Source: CBDFJH01 sp965198095
Lineage (GTDB): Bacteria; Latescibacterota; UBA2968; GCA-2709665
Assembly: GCA_965198095.1 (NCBI GenBank)
Contig: OZ240239.1
Location: forward strand, 2,604,001 to 2,668,000
Direction: 5' to 3'
Length of the DNA: 64,000 nucleotides
Positions within the stretch are counted from its first letter, which is position 1; each line of letters starts with the position of its first letter. The position numbers and the translations under genes are program-made. Below the pieces are notes generated by a model. That model saw nothing but the letters and a program-made list of their open reading frames with translations, did no database searches and was not told the origin of the DNA. This document shows, in pieces, positions 25,239-33,313 of the stretch.

Positions 25239-25923
25239 CGACGAGGAGATACGGCAGTTGATCCAATCGAGCTACCCCGATCCGGAGACCTATCGTCTGG
25301 AAATGTTCGCCAAGGAGGATGAACTCCTAAAGGCTGTCATGCCGGCGGCCGTCGAAGCCGGTCTTCCTGGAATCTCCGTCAGCCCCGAGTCGGGCAAGGT
25401 GCTCTACCTACTCGCGAAGACGATTGATGCCAGACGTATCTTGGAATTCGGAACACTCGCTGGATATTCCGGGATCTGGTTGGCGCGCGCCCTGCCCCCG
25501 GAGGGAAGACTGATCACCCTCGAGGTCGAAGCAGACCACGCAGAGTGGGCCAGACGAAACTTCGAGATAGCCGGACTGGGCGACCGAATCGACTTACGCC
25601 TGGGCGATGGTTTGCGTTTGCTGAAGACGATCGAAACAGATGAACCTTTCGACATGGTCTTTATCGACGCGAACAAGGAAGCCTATCCGAGCTATCTGGA
25701 CTTTGCGCTGGAACACACGAGACCGGGCGGGCTCATCGTCGCCGACAACGCCAACGGCCACGGGCACGTCCACGAGCGCCTCGAAGAAGGGGACAGAAGA
25801 GTGGGCATTCAGGTCTACAATCAGCGCGTGGCAGATCATCCCCGGTTGATCTCCACGATCATTCCTGTCGGAGGCTGGCTGGCCGTTTCCTTGGTCCTCG
25901 AAAAAGATGGAGTCAATCCGTGA
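25219..25923 (+). CDS. Class I SAM-dependent O-methyltransferase (COG4122)
   Basis: About 230 residues. Motif I is ILEFGTLAGYSGIWLARAL, the acidic end of strand 2 is LITLEVEADHAEWARRNFE, and the O-methyltransferase signature FDMVFIDANKEAYPSYLD contains the metal-binding Asp. PGGLIVADNANGHGHVHERL follows. This is the caffeoyl-CoA/catechol O-methyltransferase family, which needs a divalent cation. The TTG start at 25219 overlaps ppk2 by 20 bases; a nearby start cannot be excluded. The stop overlaps the next gene (GTGA). The substrate is unknown. Confidence 0.92.
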   Translation: MCPRSIDDEEIRQLIQSSYPDPETYRLEMFAKEDELLKAVMPAAVEAGLPGISVSPESGKVLYLLAKTIDARRILEFGTLAGYSGIWLARALPPEGRLITLEVEADHAEWARRNFEIAGLGDRIDLRLGDGLRLLKTIETDEPFDMVFIDANKEAYPSYLDFALEHTRPGGLIVADNANGHGHVHERLEEGDRRVGIQVYNQRVADHPRLISTIIPVGGWLAVSLVLEKDGVNP

Positions 25924-26885
25924 AGCTGCTGATTACACCAGACATGCACCAAACCCTGGCCGTGGAAACGAAAAACCATCTGGATCGGATCCAGGCTGTT
26001 TCCGGAGATGTGGAAGTCTTCATCCCTGTGACTTATGAAGAGGTGCTGAGGCTCATGCCGCGCATCGACATCATCTTCGGCGGAATCGACCGTGGCATGT
26101 TTCTGCGGGCAGAACGCCTCAGATGGATCCAGACGATGGCCGCGGGTGCAGATGGTTTTCTTTTTCCTGAGTTCGTGGAGAGCGAAATCGTGCTTACGAG
26201 CGGAAAGGGGACCGTGGGCGTCCACCTTGCCGAGCAGGCGATGGCCCTTCTGCTCGCTCTGACGCGAGGTGTTGCAAAGGCCGTTAGAACGAAGGACTGG
26301 CGCGAGCGAATGCCAATCCGGAAGGCATCTTGGGAGCTTGTCGACAGGACGATGGGCATCGTCGGTCTGGGCGGCACCGGTAGAGCCCTGGCGGTTCGCG
26401 CAAGTGCGTTCGGGATGCGGATCCTGGCAGTAGATACCGAAGACTTGGATGTCCCGGCGTATGTCGAGGCGTGCTGGGGGATCGACAGGCTCGATGACCT
26501 GCTGGCGCTATCCGACGTCGTGGCGATCTGCGCGCCGCTCACGCCAGCCACGCAGGGCATGTTTGATCGCGCGGCCTTTGAGAAGATGCAGTCGCACGCC
26601 CTGCTCATCAACGTAACGCGCGGCAAGATCGTGGAAGAAGAGTCGCTTCTGCACGCGCTGAAAGTTGGCTGGATCGGAGGCGCCGGATTGGACTGCACGC
26701 CGCAGGAGCCTCTGCCCAGGGGCCATCCGCTCTGGGATATGGAGAATGTCGTGATTAGCCCCCACACGGCAGGAGGTTCGCCGAATCGCGGAGAGAGAAT
26801 CCTCGACCTCTTCTGCGAGAATCTGAGACGGCTGATCGCGGGCGAACCCCTTCTCAGCCAGATCGCCAAAAAAAAGGGGTACTGA
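25920..26885 (+). CDS. D-2-hydroxyacid dehydrogenase family protein
   Basis: 321 residues. The Rossmann site is MGIVGLGGTGRALAVRASAF, and the catalytic residues are Arg in NVTRGKIVEEE, Glu in DCTPQEPLP, and His in ISPHTAGGS. GTVGVHLAEQAMALLLALTR is the typical dimer helix. It reduces 2-oxoacids with NAD(P)H or runs the reverse; the specific acid is not predictable. GTG start overlaps the methyltransferase stop by four bases, so both are co-translated. It is part of a run that continues into glycosyltransferase and GmhA-like genes. Confidence 0.93.
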   Translation: MKLLITPDMHQTLAVETKNHLDRIQAVSGDVEVFIPVTYEEVLRLMPRIDIIFGGIDRGMFLRAERLRWIQTMAAGADGFLFPEFVESEIVLTSGKGTVGVHLAEQAMALLLALTRGVAKAVRTKDWRERMPIRKASWELVDRTMGIVGLGGTGRALAVRASAFGMRILAVDTEDLDVPAYVEACWGIDRLDDLLALSDVVAICAPLTPATQGMFDRAAFEKMQSHALLINVTRGKIVEEESLLHALKVGWIGGAGLDCTPQEPLPRGHPLWDMENVVISPHTAGGSPNRGERILDLFCENLRRLIAGEPLLSQIAKKKGY

Positions 26886-26901
26886 GAGGCGTCTGCTGAC
26901 C

Positions 26902-27975
26902 ATGCGCGTGCTATTCTTCTGGGAACAGGTCGGAGGTCTGACGCTCGAACACAGATGCAATCCGTATGCAGGTCTGCTCGCACGTGCACTGGAAACACTC
27001 GATGTCCACCTCGATTTGGGCGACTACGACTTCAGCCGAGACTGGCTGGAGGCCGAGCGGCCCAATCACGATGTGCTCCACCTCAACTGGCTTCACCCAT
27101 TCTACCGAGCCGATCACCTTGAGTCTACGGTGGCACGCTTTGCCCGATTCACTGACAACCTGAGCTTCGCGCGAAGCCTGGGCTACCGGGTGGTCTGGAC
27201 GATGCACAATCTGTATCCGCACGAGCGACCGTTCCCCGCCATCGACCGGTTGGGCAGAGCAGTCGTCTCTGGAGCCGCCGATCACCTGATTGTCCACTGC
27301 AATTATGCGGCCGAACTGGCCCAAAGTCAGTTCCACCGGGCGGCGCGACTTCACGTGATTCCCCACGGCCACTTCATCGACGTCTTCCCAAACGAGATTT
27401 CGAGGTTTGATGCCAGGGCACAACTCGAGATTCCGCAGGGTGCCTTCGTCTACCTTTTCTTCGGGAACGCCAGGACCTACAAAGGGATCGAGTTTTTGAT
27501 CCAGGCGTTCTGCAGGGTCACGGACCGGGATGCCATACTGGCCCTTATGATGAGAGAATCGACGATCGATCCCGAATACGCCGAAGGGCTGCGGTCCCTG
27601 AGCCGTCGCGACAGCCGCGTGCAGGTGTTCAGCTCTCCCTTCTTCGAAAACGACGAATTCCAAACCTACGTCAACGCTGCCGATGTGGCCGTCTTTCCGT
27701 TTGTCGAAATTTTGACCTCGGGATCTGCCATTACTGCGCTTTCGTTCGGAAAACCGGTCATTCTGCCCAAGCTGGGCTGTCTCCCCGAGCTCATAGATGA
27801 GAGCATGGGGATACTTTATGATCCGCAAGATGTGGATGGGCTGGAGCTTGCCTTGAAGGCGATCCGGGGGCGGGATTTGAGAGCCGCGAGTCAGGCGGCG
27901 CTTGAAAGGGCTCGGAGCCTGGACTGGCAGGAGATCGCGTTACGCCTGGCTACGGTTTACGGGGTCGAAAATTGA
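26902..27975 (+). CDS. GT4-type glycosyltransferase
   Basis: 357 residues in a GT-B fold. The N-lobe has NPYAGLLARALETLDVHLDL and a VVWTMHNLYPHERP loop. The C-lobe shows FLFFGNARTYKGIEFLIQAF-type sequence (FFGNARTYKG), NAADVAVFPFVEILTSGSAI and ALSFGKPVILPKLGCLPELI, which is the EX7E-like donor site region of family 4 glycosyltransferases. No signal peptide. It probably acts on a nucleotide sugar at the inner face of the membrane for surface glycan. The next gene is a sugar-phosphate isomerase, consistent with heptose or polysaccharide synthesis. Confidence 0.88.
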   Translation: MRVLFFWEQVGGLTLEHRCNPYAGLLARALETLDVHLDLGDYDFSRDWLEAERPNHDVLHLNWLHPFYRADHLESTVARFARFTDNLSFARSLGYRVVWTMHNLYPHERPFPAIDRLGRAVVSGAADHLIVHCNYAAELAQSQFHRAARLHVIPHGHFIDVFPNEISRFDARAQLEIPQGAFVYLFFGNARTYKGIEFLIQAFCRVTDRDAILALMMRESTIDPEYAEGLRSLSRRDSRVQVFSSPFFENDEFQTYVNAADVAVFPFVEILTSGSAITALSFGKPVILPKLGCLPELIDESMGILYDPQDVDGLELALKAIRGRDLRAASQAALERARSLDWQEIALRLATVYGVEN

Positions 27976-28025
27976 CTTAAGGGGTCACCCGATTCAGAGG
28001 GTGGCTTTGTGGATGGAGGCACGGC

Positions 28026-28601
28026 ATGGCTGAAACATCCAAGCAGTTCGCTGAGCGCTACATTGTGGCAGGTACGCACGCCCTGGCAGGGCTGGATCCC
28101 TCAAAGATCGCGGAGGTCATTCAGACCGTCGGAAACGCACGCCAGACGGGAAACCGGGTCTATGCGATCGGCAATGGGGGAAGCGCAAGCACCGCCTCGC
28201 ACTTCGTAAACGATCTCGGGAAGGGGGCGTCGCTCGGAAGCCAGAAGCGATTCAAGGCGATTTCGCTTACTGATAACGTGGCGTGGATGACCGCCTTGAG
28301 CAATGACATCTCCTACGAAGATCTGTTCGTGGAGCAGTTGCGGAATTTCGCCGAGCCCGGGGATGTGTTGATCGGGTTCAGCGGAAGTGGAAATTCCGAA
28401 AATGTTCTGCGGGCTGTTCGCTACGCGAATGAGATGGGCTGTCGAACGATCGGGTTCGTTGGATTCGATGGGGGGGAGCTGGCAGGTCTCGTTCATCTCC
28501 CGATCGTGGTGGATTCGGATCATATGGGCCATATCGAAGATGTGCACATGCTGTTGCAACACATGATTTGTTACTATTTCATGGAGACGGGAGGATCTTG
28601 A
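28026..28601 (+). CDS. gmhA: SIS-domain sugar phosphate isomerase, GmhA-like
   Basis: 191 residues, the size of sedoheptulose-7-phosphate isomerase. Sugar-phosphate loops are IGNGGSASTASHFVNDL and GFSGSGNSENVLRAV. The C-terminal helix DVHMLLQHMICYYF matches the zinc/His helix of GmhA, although a D/N replaces the usual Glu of the EL motif. It converts sedoheptulose-7-phosphate to heptose-7-phosphate for LPS core or S-layer glycan. GGAGGC sits right before ATG 28026. It overlaps or abuts the aminopeptidase-like gene that follows. Confidence 0.88.
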   Translation: MAETSKQFAERYIVAGTHALAGLDPSKIAEVIQTVGNARQTGNRVYAIGNGGSASTASHFVNDLGKGASLGSQKRFKAISLTDNVAWMTALSNDISYEDLFVEQLRNFAEPGDVLIGFSGSGNSENVLRAVRYANEMGCRTIGFVGFDGGELAGLVHLPIVVDSDHMGHIEDVHMLLQHMICYYFMETGGS

Positions 28602-28604
28602 TCC

Positions 28605-29657
28605 CTGGAAGCCAGCCTTCTGTTCATTTGCGCCCTTTTTGGATACGATCTGAATCTCGGCTATCTGAGTCAGCTCGTTCGAGGGCAAGCAGATCTGGTC
28701 TGGAATCGACAGCCGATCGAAGCGGTGCTGCGCCGTGAGGGCGTCGATCCGGTTGTCCGGAAAAAGCTCGAGTTGGTTCAGGAAATCGTTGCGTTCGGGC
28801 AGTCAGAGATCGGGTTGCAACCTTCCGAGAACTACACGACCTATTGCGACGTCGGAGCCGGGCCGGCTTGCTGGGCCCTGGTTGTCTGTCCGAAAGACCG
28901 GCTGGATCCTGTGCAATGGCGCTATCCGGTCGTGGGTCTCGCGCCCTACCGGGGCTATTTTGACCTCCAGCTTGCGGAACGGGACCGCAACAAGCTGGCG
29001 TCGCAGGGATTCGATACCTACCTGCGGCCCGTGAGCGCCTACAGCACGCTGGGGTGGTTCTCGGATCCCATTCTGAGTTCGATGCTGCGCCTTCGAGATG
29101 AAGATCTCGCGAATCTTCTGATTCACGAGCTGACGCACGCAACCGTTTGGATTCCCTCCGACGTCCCGTTCAACGAGGGCCTCGCCACCTTTGTCGGAGA
29201 AGCCGGGAGCCTGCTTTTCCTGGAAGCGAAGCACGGCCCGGACTTTCCTTCGGCCCGAGAGGTCCTGGCACGCAGGGCAGACCGCCGACCCTTCCTGACG
29301 TTTATGGCCGGGTTGATCGGGGAACTCGAGGCGCTTTACGCCTCCGATCGTGAATCGCACGAAAAGGTGTCGGAACGCGAGAAGATTTTCGCTGAGGCGA
29401 AGTCGAGATTTTCAGACTTGCCCTTTCAAACCGATTCATACTCGGGATTTCTGGAGTGGCAGTTGAACAACGCTCGGCTGGCCTCGTTTCGGACCTATAC
29501 GTCGAAGCTGGATCTGTTCGAGCGTGTCTACGAGGCAGCGGGCAGAAATCTCAAGGACGCGGTAACCGTCTTCAGGAGCTGCGCGGACCTGGATGATCCC
29601 AGGGAGTATCTGGAGATGTGGATTCACGGCCGCACCGGGAGTCTTGGGTCTGAGTGA
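28605..29657 (+). CDS. Predicted zinc aminopeptidase (COG4324 type) without a standard start codon
   Basis: The protein has the family blocks LGYLSQLVRGQADLVWNRQP, IEAVLRREGV, SAYSTLGWFSDPILSSML and the zinc site LANLLIHELTHATVWI with FNEGLATFVGE, an HExxH-E arrangement. The first ATG/GTG/TTG in frame is GTG 28725, but the conserved N-terminal block lies upstream of it. The frame is open back to TCC 28602, directly behind the gmhA stop. CTG 28605, with GGGAGG about ten bases before it, is the best start candidate. The upstream part reads LEASLLFICALFGYDLNLGY, a hydrophobic signal-like stretch whose lipobox Cys is displaced. Likely periplasmic or membrane-anchored. Confidence 0.82.
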   Translation: MEASLLFICALFGYDLNLGYLSQLVRGQADLVWNRQPIEAVLRREGVDPVVRKKLELVQEIVAFGQSEIGLQPSENYTTYCDVGAGPACWALVVCPKDRLDPVQWRYPVVGLAPYRGYFDLQLAERDRNKLASQGFDTYLRPVSAYSTLGWFSDPILSSMLRLRDEDLANLLIHELTHATVWIPSDVPFNEGLATFVGEAGSLLFLEAKHGPDFPSAREVLARRADRRPFLTFMAGLIGELEALYASDRESHEKVSEREKIFAEAKSRFSDLPFQTDSYSGFLEWQLNNARLASFRTYTSKLDLFERVYEAAGRNLKDAVTVFRSCADLDDPREYLEMWIHGRTGSLGSE

Positions 29658-29967
29658 CAGAGAGCTCCTGTTCCAACGCGTCTATGCCGTCGTGGCGACG
29701 ATCCCCGAAGGGACGGTTGCGACGTACGGGCAAATTGCCGAACAAGCCGGCGTAGGGCCGAGAAATGTCGGACAGGCACTGTCCGCATTGCCGCCGGGGT
29801 CCGACTGTCCGTGGCATCGGGTCATCAATGCGCAGGGGCGAGTTTCGATCCGGTCGAATCGGCACGCAGCCGGCCGGACCCAGAAGAGATGTCTGGAGAA
29901 GGAAGGCATCCAATTTCAAAACGGGAAGGTCGACCTGAATGTATTTCTCTGGCATCCCCGCGTATGA
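29644..29967 (+). CDS. Alkyltransferase-like DNA-binding protein (ATL)
   Basis: About 108 residues from TTG 29644, overlapping the aminopeptidase stop. It matches the DNA-binding domain of O6-methylguanine methyltransferase: VYAVVATIPEGTVATYGQIA, AGVGPRNVGQALSALP. The active-site motif PCHRV is PWHRVINAQGRVS here. Tryptophan in place of the alkyl-accepting cysteine is the hallmark of ATL proteins. These bind O6-alkylguanine without repairing it and hand the lesion to nucleotide excision repair. The protein therefore cannot be a methyltransferase. Confidence 0.93.
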   Translation: MGLSDRELLFQRVYAVVATIPEGTVATYGQIAEQAGVGPRNVGQALSALPPGSDCPWHRVINAQGRVSIRSNRHAAGRTQKRCLEKEGIQFQNGKVDLNVFLWHPRV

Positions 29968-30011
29968 ATTCCTTCCAATGTCCGTAACTCCATTGGGCAG
30001 AGGAATTTCTG

Positions 30012-30040
30012 TTGACAAAGGAAAAGTATTTTTTTATCAT
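30012..30040 (+). promoter_or_regulatory. Near-consensus sigma-70 promoter upstream of HU
   Basis: TTGACA at 30012-30017, 17-base spacer, TATCAT at 30035-30040. The region is AT-rich compared with its neighbours. Transcription from about 30047 gives a leader of about 270 bases before the HU start, and that leader holds the structured repeat at 30095-30246. Confidence 0.75.
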
Positions 30041-30094
30041 CATTTAGCCAATTCATGGATGAATCCATATGGCCCGTGACGTTTGAATTTCCTC

Positions 30095-30246
30095 GATTGC
30101 TCGCGGTGGCGGTTTGACTCGTGGCCAAAGGCCGTGCATTGCACAGGGTCCCACGGCTCACGGAAAATTGAGCCTGCCCGAGTGGAGTCGAGGAGATGCT
30201 GCGCATCCTTTCTGTTCGGCCTTCGGCCGAGGCAGAAAGCCACCCG
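30095..30246 (+). repeat. Interspersed repeat with RNA-like pairing, copy A (in the HU leader)
   Basis: Starts GATTGCTCGCGGTGGCGG and ends GGCAGAAAGCCACCCG. GGTGGC (30105-30110) is complementary to GCCACC (30239-30244), closing the element. Inside are a hairpin GATGC-TGC-GCATC (30195-30207) and a helix TCTG (30211-30214)/CAGA (30233-30236) enclosing a CGGCC/GGCCG stem. Copy B at 52286-52413 keeps the same ends and the same three helices with changes that preserve pairing. Copy C (53263-53286) has only the head. It resembles no riboswitch or ncRNA I know. Confidence 0.7.
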
Positions 30247-30316
30247 CTTGGCCCGGGGGCGTCAATGCTTACAAGACCATTTCGCCCGGCCACCTGCTTG
30301 TGAGAAAGGATACGAA

Positions 30317-30607
30317 GTGACCAAGGCCGACATCGTGAACCAGATCGCAGACGCTACGGGACTGACAAAGACCGACACCGCAGCGGTCGTGGAGCAGCTT
30401 CTCAGATCCGTCATCGCTGCCCTACAACAGAAAGATCACATCGAGATCAGAGGCTTTGGTACGTTCAAGGTGGTGACTCGGGCTTCGAGGACGGGGCGAA
30501 ACCCGAAGACGGGTGAAGTCGTGAAGATTCCGGAAAGGCCGGTTCCCGTTTTCAAGCCGTCCCGGGAGCTCCGCTCCGGGGTTGATGATCGTCACAGAAG
30601 GCCATAA
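30317..30607 (+). CDS. HU/IHF-family DNA-binding protein
   Basis: 96 residues from GTG 30317, preceded by GAAAGGA at 30304-30310. MTKADIVNQIADATGLTKTD is the standard HU N-terminus and GFGTFKVVTRASRTGRNPKT is the beta-arm signature. The C-terminus FKPSRELR is standard with a short basic tail. It bends and compacts DNA as a dimer. The mRNA leader is unusually long and carries the interspersed repeat. A small basic ribosome-associated gene follows 29 bases later. Confidence 0.95.
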   Translation: MTKADIVNQIADATGLTKTDTAAVVEQLLRSVIAALQQKDHIEIRGFGTFKVVTRASRTGRNPKTGEVVKIPERPVPVFKPSRELRSGVDDRHRRP

Positions 30608-30636
30608 GACAACGAGGGAACCCGAAGGAGGCGCCT

Positions 30637-30729
30637 TTGCCCTGTGGAAGAAAACGAAAACGGCACAAGATTGCCACGCACAAGAGAAAGAAACGCCGTC
30701 GTAGAGATAGACACAAGAAGAGGGGCTGA
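30637..30729 (+). CDS. Tiny AURKAIP1/COX24-domain protein (ribosome-associated, 30 residues)
   Basis: TTG at 30637 follows AAGGAGG (30625-30631), an ideal ribosome binding site. The product is MPCGRKRKRHKIATHKRKKR followed by RRRDRHKKRG, 30 residues, extremely basic. This matches the small COX24/AURKAIP1-domain proteins annotated in Bacteroidota and relatives (MPSGKKRKRHK...HKRKKR). Relatives in other bacteria, such as bS22, bind the small ribosomal subunit. Position after HU and before a tRNA gene fits a growth-linked transcript. Confidence 0.88.
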   Translation: MPCGRKRKRHKIATHKRKKRRRRDRHKKRG

Positions 30730-30749
30730 TAGGACCTTTTGAACCGGCC

Positions 30750-30827
30750 GGGGCATTAGCTCAGTCTGGATAGAGCGCTGGTCTCCGGAACCAGAGGTCA
30801 CAGGTTCGAATCCTGTATGTCCCACCA
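30750..30827 (+). tRNA. tRNA-Arg (anticodon CCG), CCA encoded
   Basis: Acceptor stem GGGGCAT/ATGTCCC (one G-T pair), D-arm GCTCAGTCTGGATAGAGC, anticodon stem CTGGT/ACCAG with loop CTCCGGA, anticodon CCG, T-arm CAGGTTCGAATCCTG, discriminator A and encoded CCA. It lies 20 bases after the COX24-type gene and may share its promoter. Confidence 0.96.
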
Positions 30828-31170
30828 GACGCGGGGGTTGCGGCAAAGTATGTCGTAGCCCTCTTTTTTTGTTTCGATCGAGGGCCGGAACGTCGATGAA
30901 TCAGATGCGTTCGCAGGGAAAAAGAAAGTTGCTGGCACGCACGATGGGCGCGATGGCAGATTTGCCCGGCCCGATTCTCCCACGTCTCAAGTCTGCGCCC
31001 TTCTGTCACAGTGGCAGGAGAGCCCCAGTTTCTTGTCAAAAATGGCTGCCGGACCGTGTTCGAAGTTCTGGCAAGCGTGGAACTTTCCAACGGATGGGCC
31101 GTCTAATGGTTGCGGCTCTTTGAGCCGGAACCACGGATAGAGGTAACGTCGTTTGGAACCGAATAAACCC
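30828..31170. other. Intergenic region between tRNA-Arg and sigma factor gene
   Basis: A T7 run at 30865-30871 follows the tRNA but has no clear stem in front. The rest has only short frames in several directions. No promoter I can defend; the sigma factor promoter should lie here. Confidence 0.4.
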
Positions 31171-32022
31171 ATGCCAAAGCCCTATACGCACGACATATCC
31201 GTTCAGAGATATCTGAAGGAGCTTCGGAAATATCCGCCCATGCCGAGGGAGGAGGAGGAGGAGACCCTGCGCCGCGCGCGGAAAGGAGATCCGCACGCCG
31301 TCGACAGGTTGATCACCTCCAACCTCAGGTTTGTGGTGCGTGTGGCTCTGGAATATCAGGGGAGAGGCGTGCCGCTCTCGGATCTGATTGCCGAAGGCAA
31401 CGTCGGATTGCTGGAGGCCCTGAAGCGGTTCGATGAACGGCGGGGTTACAAGCTCATCAGCTATGCCGTCTGGTGGATTCGTCAGTCCATCTTGAATGCA
31501 TTGAAACGCACGCCGACGGTATCCGTGCCTGCAAATCGCCGGGAAGACATGGACCGCATGGCCAAGCGTTGGGGACAAATGACCCAGGAACTGGGCCGGA
31601 TTCCGACGCTCGATGAGGTTGCCACGGACATGAAGATCAGCATGAAACGAGCTGAGCGCGCCTTGCAGTGCGTGCGATCCGACCTTTCTCTAGAGGCGCC
31701 CTTGGATTCGCTTGGGGAGCAGACGCTGCTTCAGGTCCTGCAGGCGGAAGACCCGGAGCCGGACCAGCTGGTGCTGGACAGAGATTGCGTCGAGCTCGTA
31801 TCTGAGTCGATGATGTCCTGTCTAGACCAACGTGAGGCCGGTGTGATCAGGGACTATTTCGGTCTCAATGGCGAGGAAAGGCACACCCTCGGAGAGATCG
31901 GCGCTAAATTGGGCGTGACGCGAGAACGGGTGCGGCAGATTCGGAATCGCGCGCTCGGAAAGCTTCAACGGTTCTTCAAGCAGCGTGTATCCGCTGAAGG
32001 ATCCTGGAAAGACCTCGTGTAG
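31171..32022 (+). CDS. Sigma-70 family RNA polymerase sigma factor (RpoD/RpoS-like, group 2)
   Basis: 283 residues from ATG 31171 (TTG 31153 is an alternative). Region 1.2 is SVQRYLKELRKYPPMPREEE, region 2 has NLRFVVRVALEYQGRGVPLS and DLIAEGNVGLLEALKRFDER followed by ISYAVWWIRQSILNAL. Region 3 covers LGRIPTLDEVATDMKIS and region 4 ends TLGEIGAKLGVTRERVRQIR, the -35-binding helix-turn-helix. There is no region 1.1 or non-conserved insert, so this is shorter than a housekeeping RpoD. It fits a stress or alternative sigma factor, or the short primary sigma found in Bacteroidota. A strong terminator follows. Confidence 0.95.
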   Translation: MPKPYTHDISVQRYLKELRKYPPMPREEEEETLRRARKGDPHAVDRLITSNLRFVVRVALEYQGRGVPLSDLIAEGNVGLLEALKRFDERRGYKLISYAVWWIRQSILNALKRTPTVSVPANRREDMDRMAKRWGQMTQELGRIPTLDEVATDMKISMKRAERALQCVRSDLSLEAPLDSLGEQTLLQVLQAEDPEPDQLVLDRDCVELVSESMMSCLDQREAGVIRDYFGLNGEERHTLGEIGAKLGVTRERVRQIRNRALGKLQRFFKQRVSAEGSWKDLV

Positions 32023-32042
32023 TATCGATCCGCAACAATCGT

Positions 32043-32077
32043 GGCGGGTGGGGACCTTTTCCCCACCCGCCTTTTTT
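32043..32077 (+). terminator. Strong rho-independent terminator after the sigma factor gene
   Basis: GGCGGGTGGGG (32043-32053) pairs perfectly with CCCCACCCGCC (32061-32071) around ACCTTTT, followed by six T residues (32072-32077). Confidence 0.95.
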
Positions 32078-32514
32078 GAGATAAAAGACCGCTCGGATAA
32101 CAGAAACTCATTGATTTAACGCTTGTCATTTTTTAAACTACAGCCGTCTGGTCCTGTGGCATCCAAAGTCACCTTTTGTTGAGGCGTCGCGTTGGGATCG
32201 CCAATATCATCCCGTGATTCGAGACCCTCCGAGAGGATCGAAGGGAGGACGCGCAATCTTACCAGATCGACGTCGTTCGGGACGGTCCTTTTCAGATTGC
32301 GAAATGTCCCATGGCTTTCTGAGTGCTGGCGCGACGGCCAGACCGACTACCGCGTTCTCCCGAACTGCCATCTCCGACCCCGCGTTGTCCTTCCGGGCAC
32401 CTTGCTCTTTTCAGTCCTGTGGTTTTTCTTTCCCCAATTGATGAAATATCGTATCTGAAAGTGCCCTATCCTTCGTTGGATGCGGCACAAGCGTGATCGA
32501 CAGGAGATGAGGCG
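32078..32514. other. Intergenic region before the Mla operon
   Basis: About 435 bases. AT-rich near 32095-32145. Small frames of up to 88 codons overlap each other and have no ribosome binding site or recognisable domain. The Mla operon promoter should be here but I cannot pin it down. Confidence 0.4.
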
Positions 32515-33288
32515 ATGACAGAACTTTTTGCCTTTATCAGAGATCGACTGTTCCAGTTCTTTGGCCACACCTATCACATGTATCGGTATTTTGTCAGATG
32601 CCTCAGAGAGTTGAGGCACGTCTACTTCTATCGCCGGCAGGTGATCGACCATTGCTACACGATCGGTGTGGGATCTCTATTCCTCGTCTGCCTGGTTTCG
32701 GCCTTCGGCGGGATGGCGATGTCAATTATGATCGCTTACCAGATGGAAGCGTACGTGCCTGATTACATGGTTGGAAGCATGCTCGTTCGCTCGGTTCTCC
32801 TCTCGCTTGCTCCCGTCCTGACCTGTCTCGTGCTTGCGGGTCGCGTAGGTGCCGGCATCGCGTCAGAGGTCGGCACAATGAAGGTCTCCGAGCAGGTGGA
32901 TGCGTTGACCTCCCTCGCTGTCGACCCCGTCGGATATTTGATGATGCCCAGGATGCTCGCAGGATTTCTGATGATTCCTGTGCTTGTGATTTTCTCCAGC
33001 TTTGTCGCGATCTTCACCGGGTTCGCCACGGCGGTCCAAGAAATGGATATCAGCATCTTCAACTTTGTGAAGGGTATGAAACTCGATTTCCGGACGTACG
33101 ATTTCATCGTCGGAATCGCGAAGGCAACAGTTTTTGGAGGGTTGATTACGTTCGTAGGCTGCTACGTTGGCCTCGAGACAGATGGCGGGGCCCAAGGCGT
33201 GGGACGGTCCGCGACCGCGGCAGTCGTGATTTCTGCTGCGCTTATTCTTGTTTTGGACTATTTTCTTAACCTGGCGTTGCTCTACTGA
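32515..33288 (+). CDS. mlaE: MlaE-type ABC transporter permease
   Basis: 257 residues, polytopic. Family blocks are FSAFGGMAMSIM-like sequence (VSAFGGMAMSIMIAYQ), LAPVLTCLVLAGRVGAGIAS, EVGTMKVSEQVDALTSLAVD and PRMLAGFLMIPVLVIFSSFV. EVGTMKVSEQVDAL is diagnostic. It is the inner-membrane permease that moves phospholipids between inner and outer membrane with MlaF and MlaD. GGAGATGAGGCG before ATG gives the ribosome binding site. It is the first gene of a five-gene run. Confidence 0.95.
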   Translation: MTELFAFIRDRLFQFFGHTYHMYRYFVRCLRELRHVYFYRRQVIDHCYTIGVGSLFLVCLVSAFGGMAMSIMIAYQMEAYVPDYMVGSMLVRSVLLSLAPVLTCLVLAGRVGAGIASEVGTMKVSEQVDALTSLAVDPVGYLMMPRMLAGFLMIPVLVIFSSFVAIFTGFATAVQEMDISIFNFVKGMKLDFRTYDFIVGIAKATVFGGLITFVGCYVGLETDGGAQGVGRSATAAVVISAALILVLDYFLNLALLY

Positions 33289-33313
33289 CCGCCCTGAAAC
33301 GCGTGGAGGAAGC

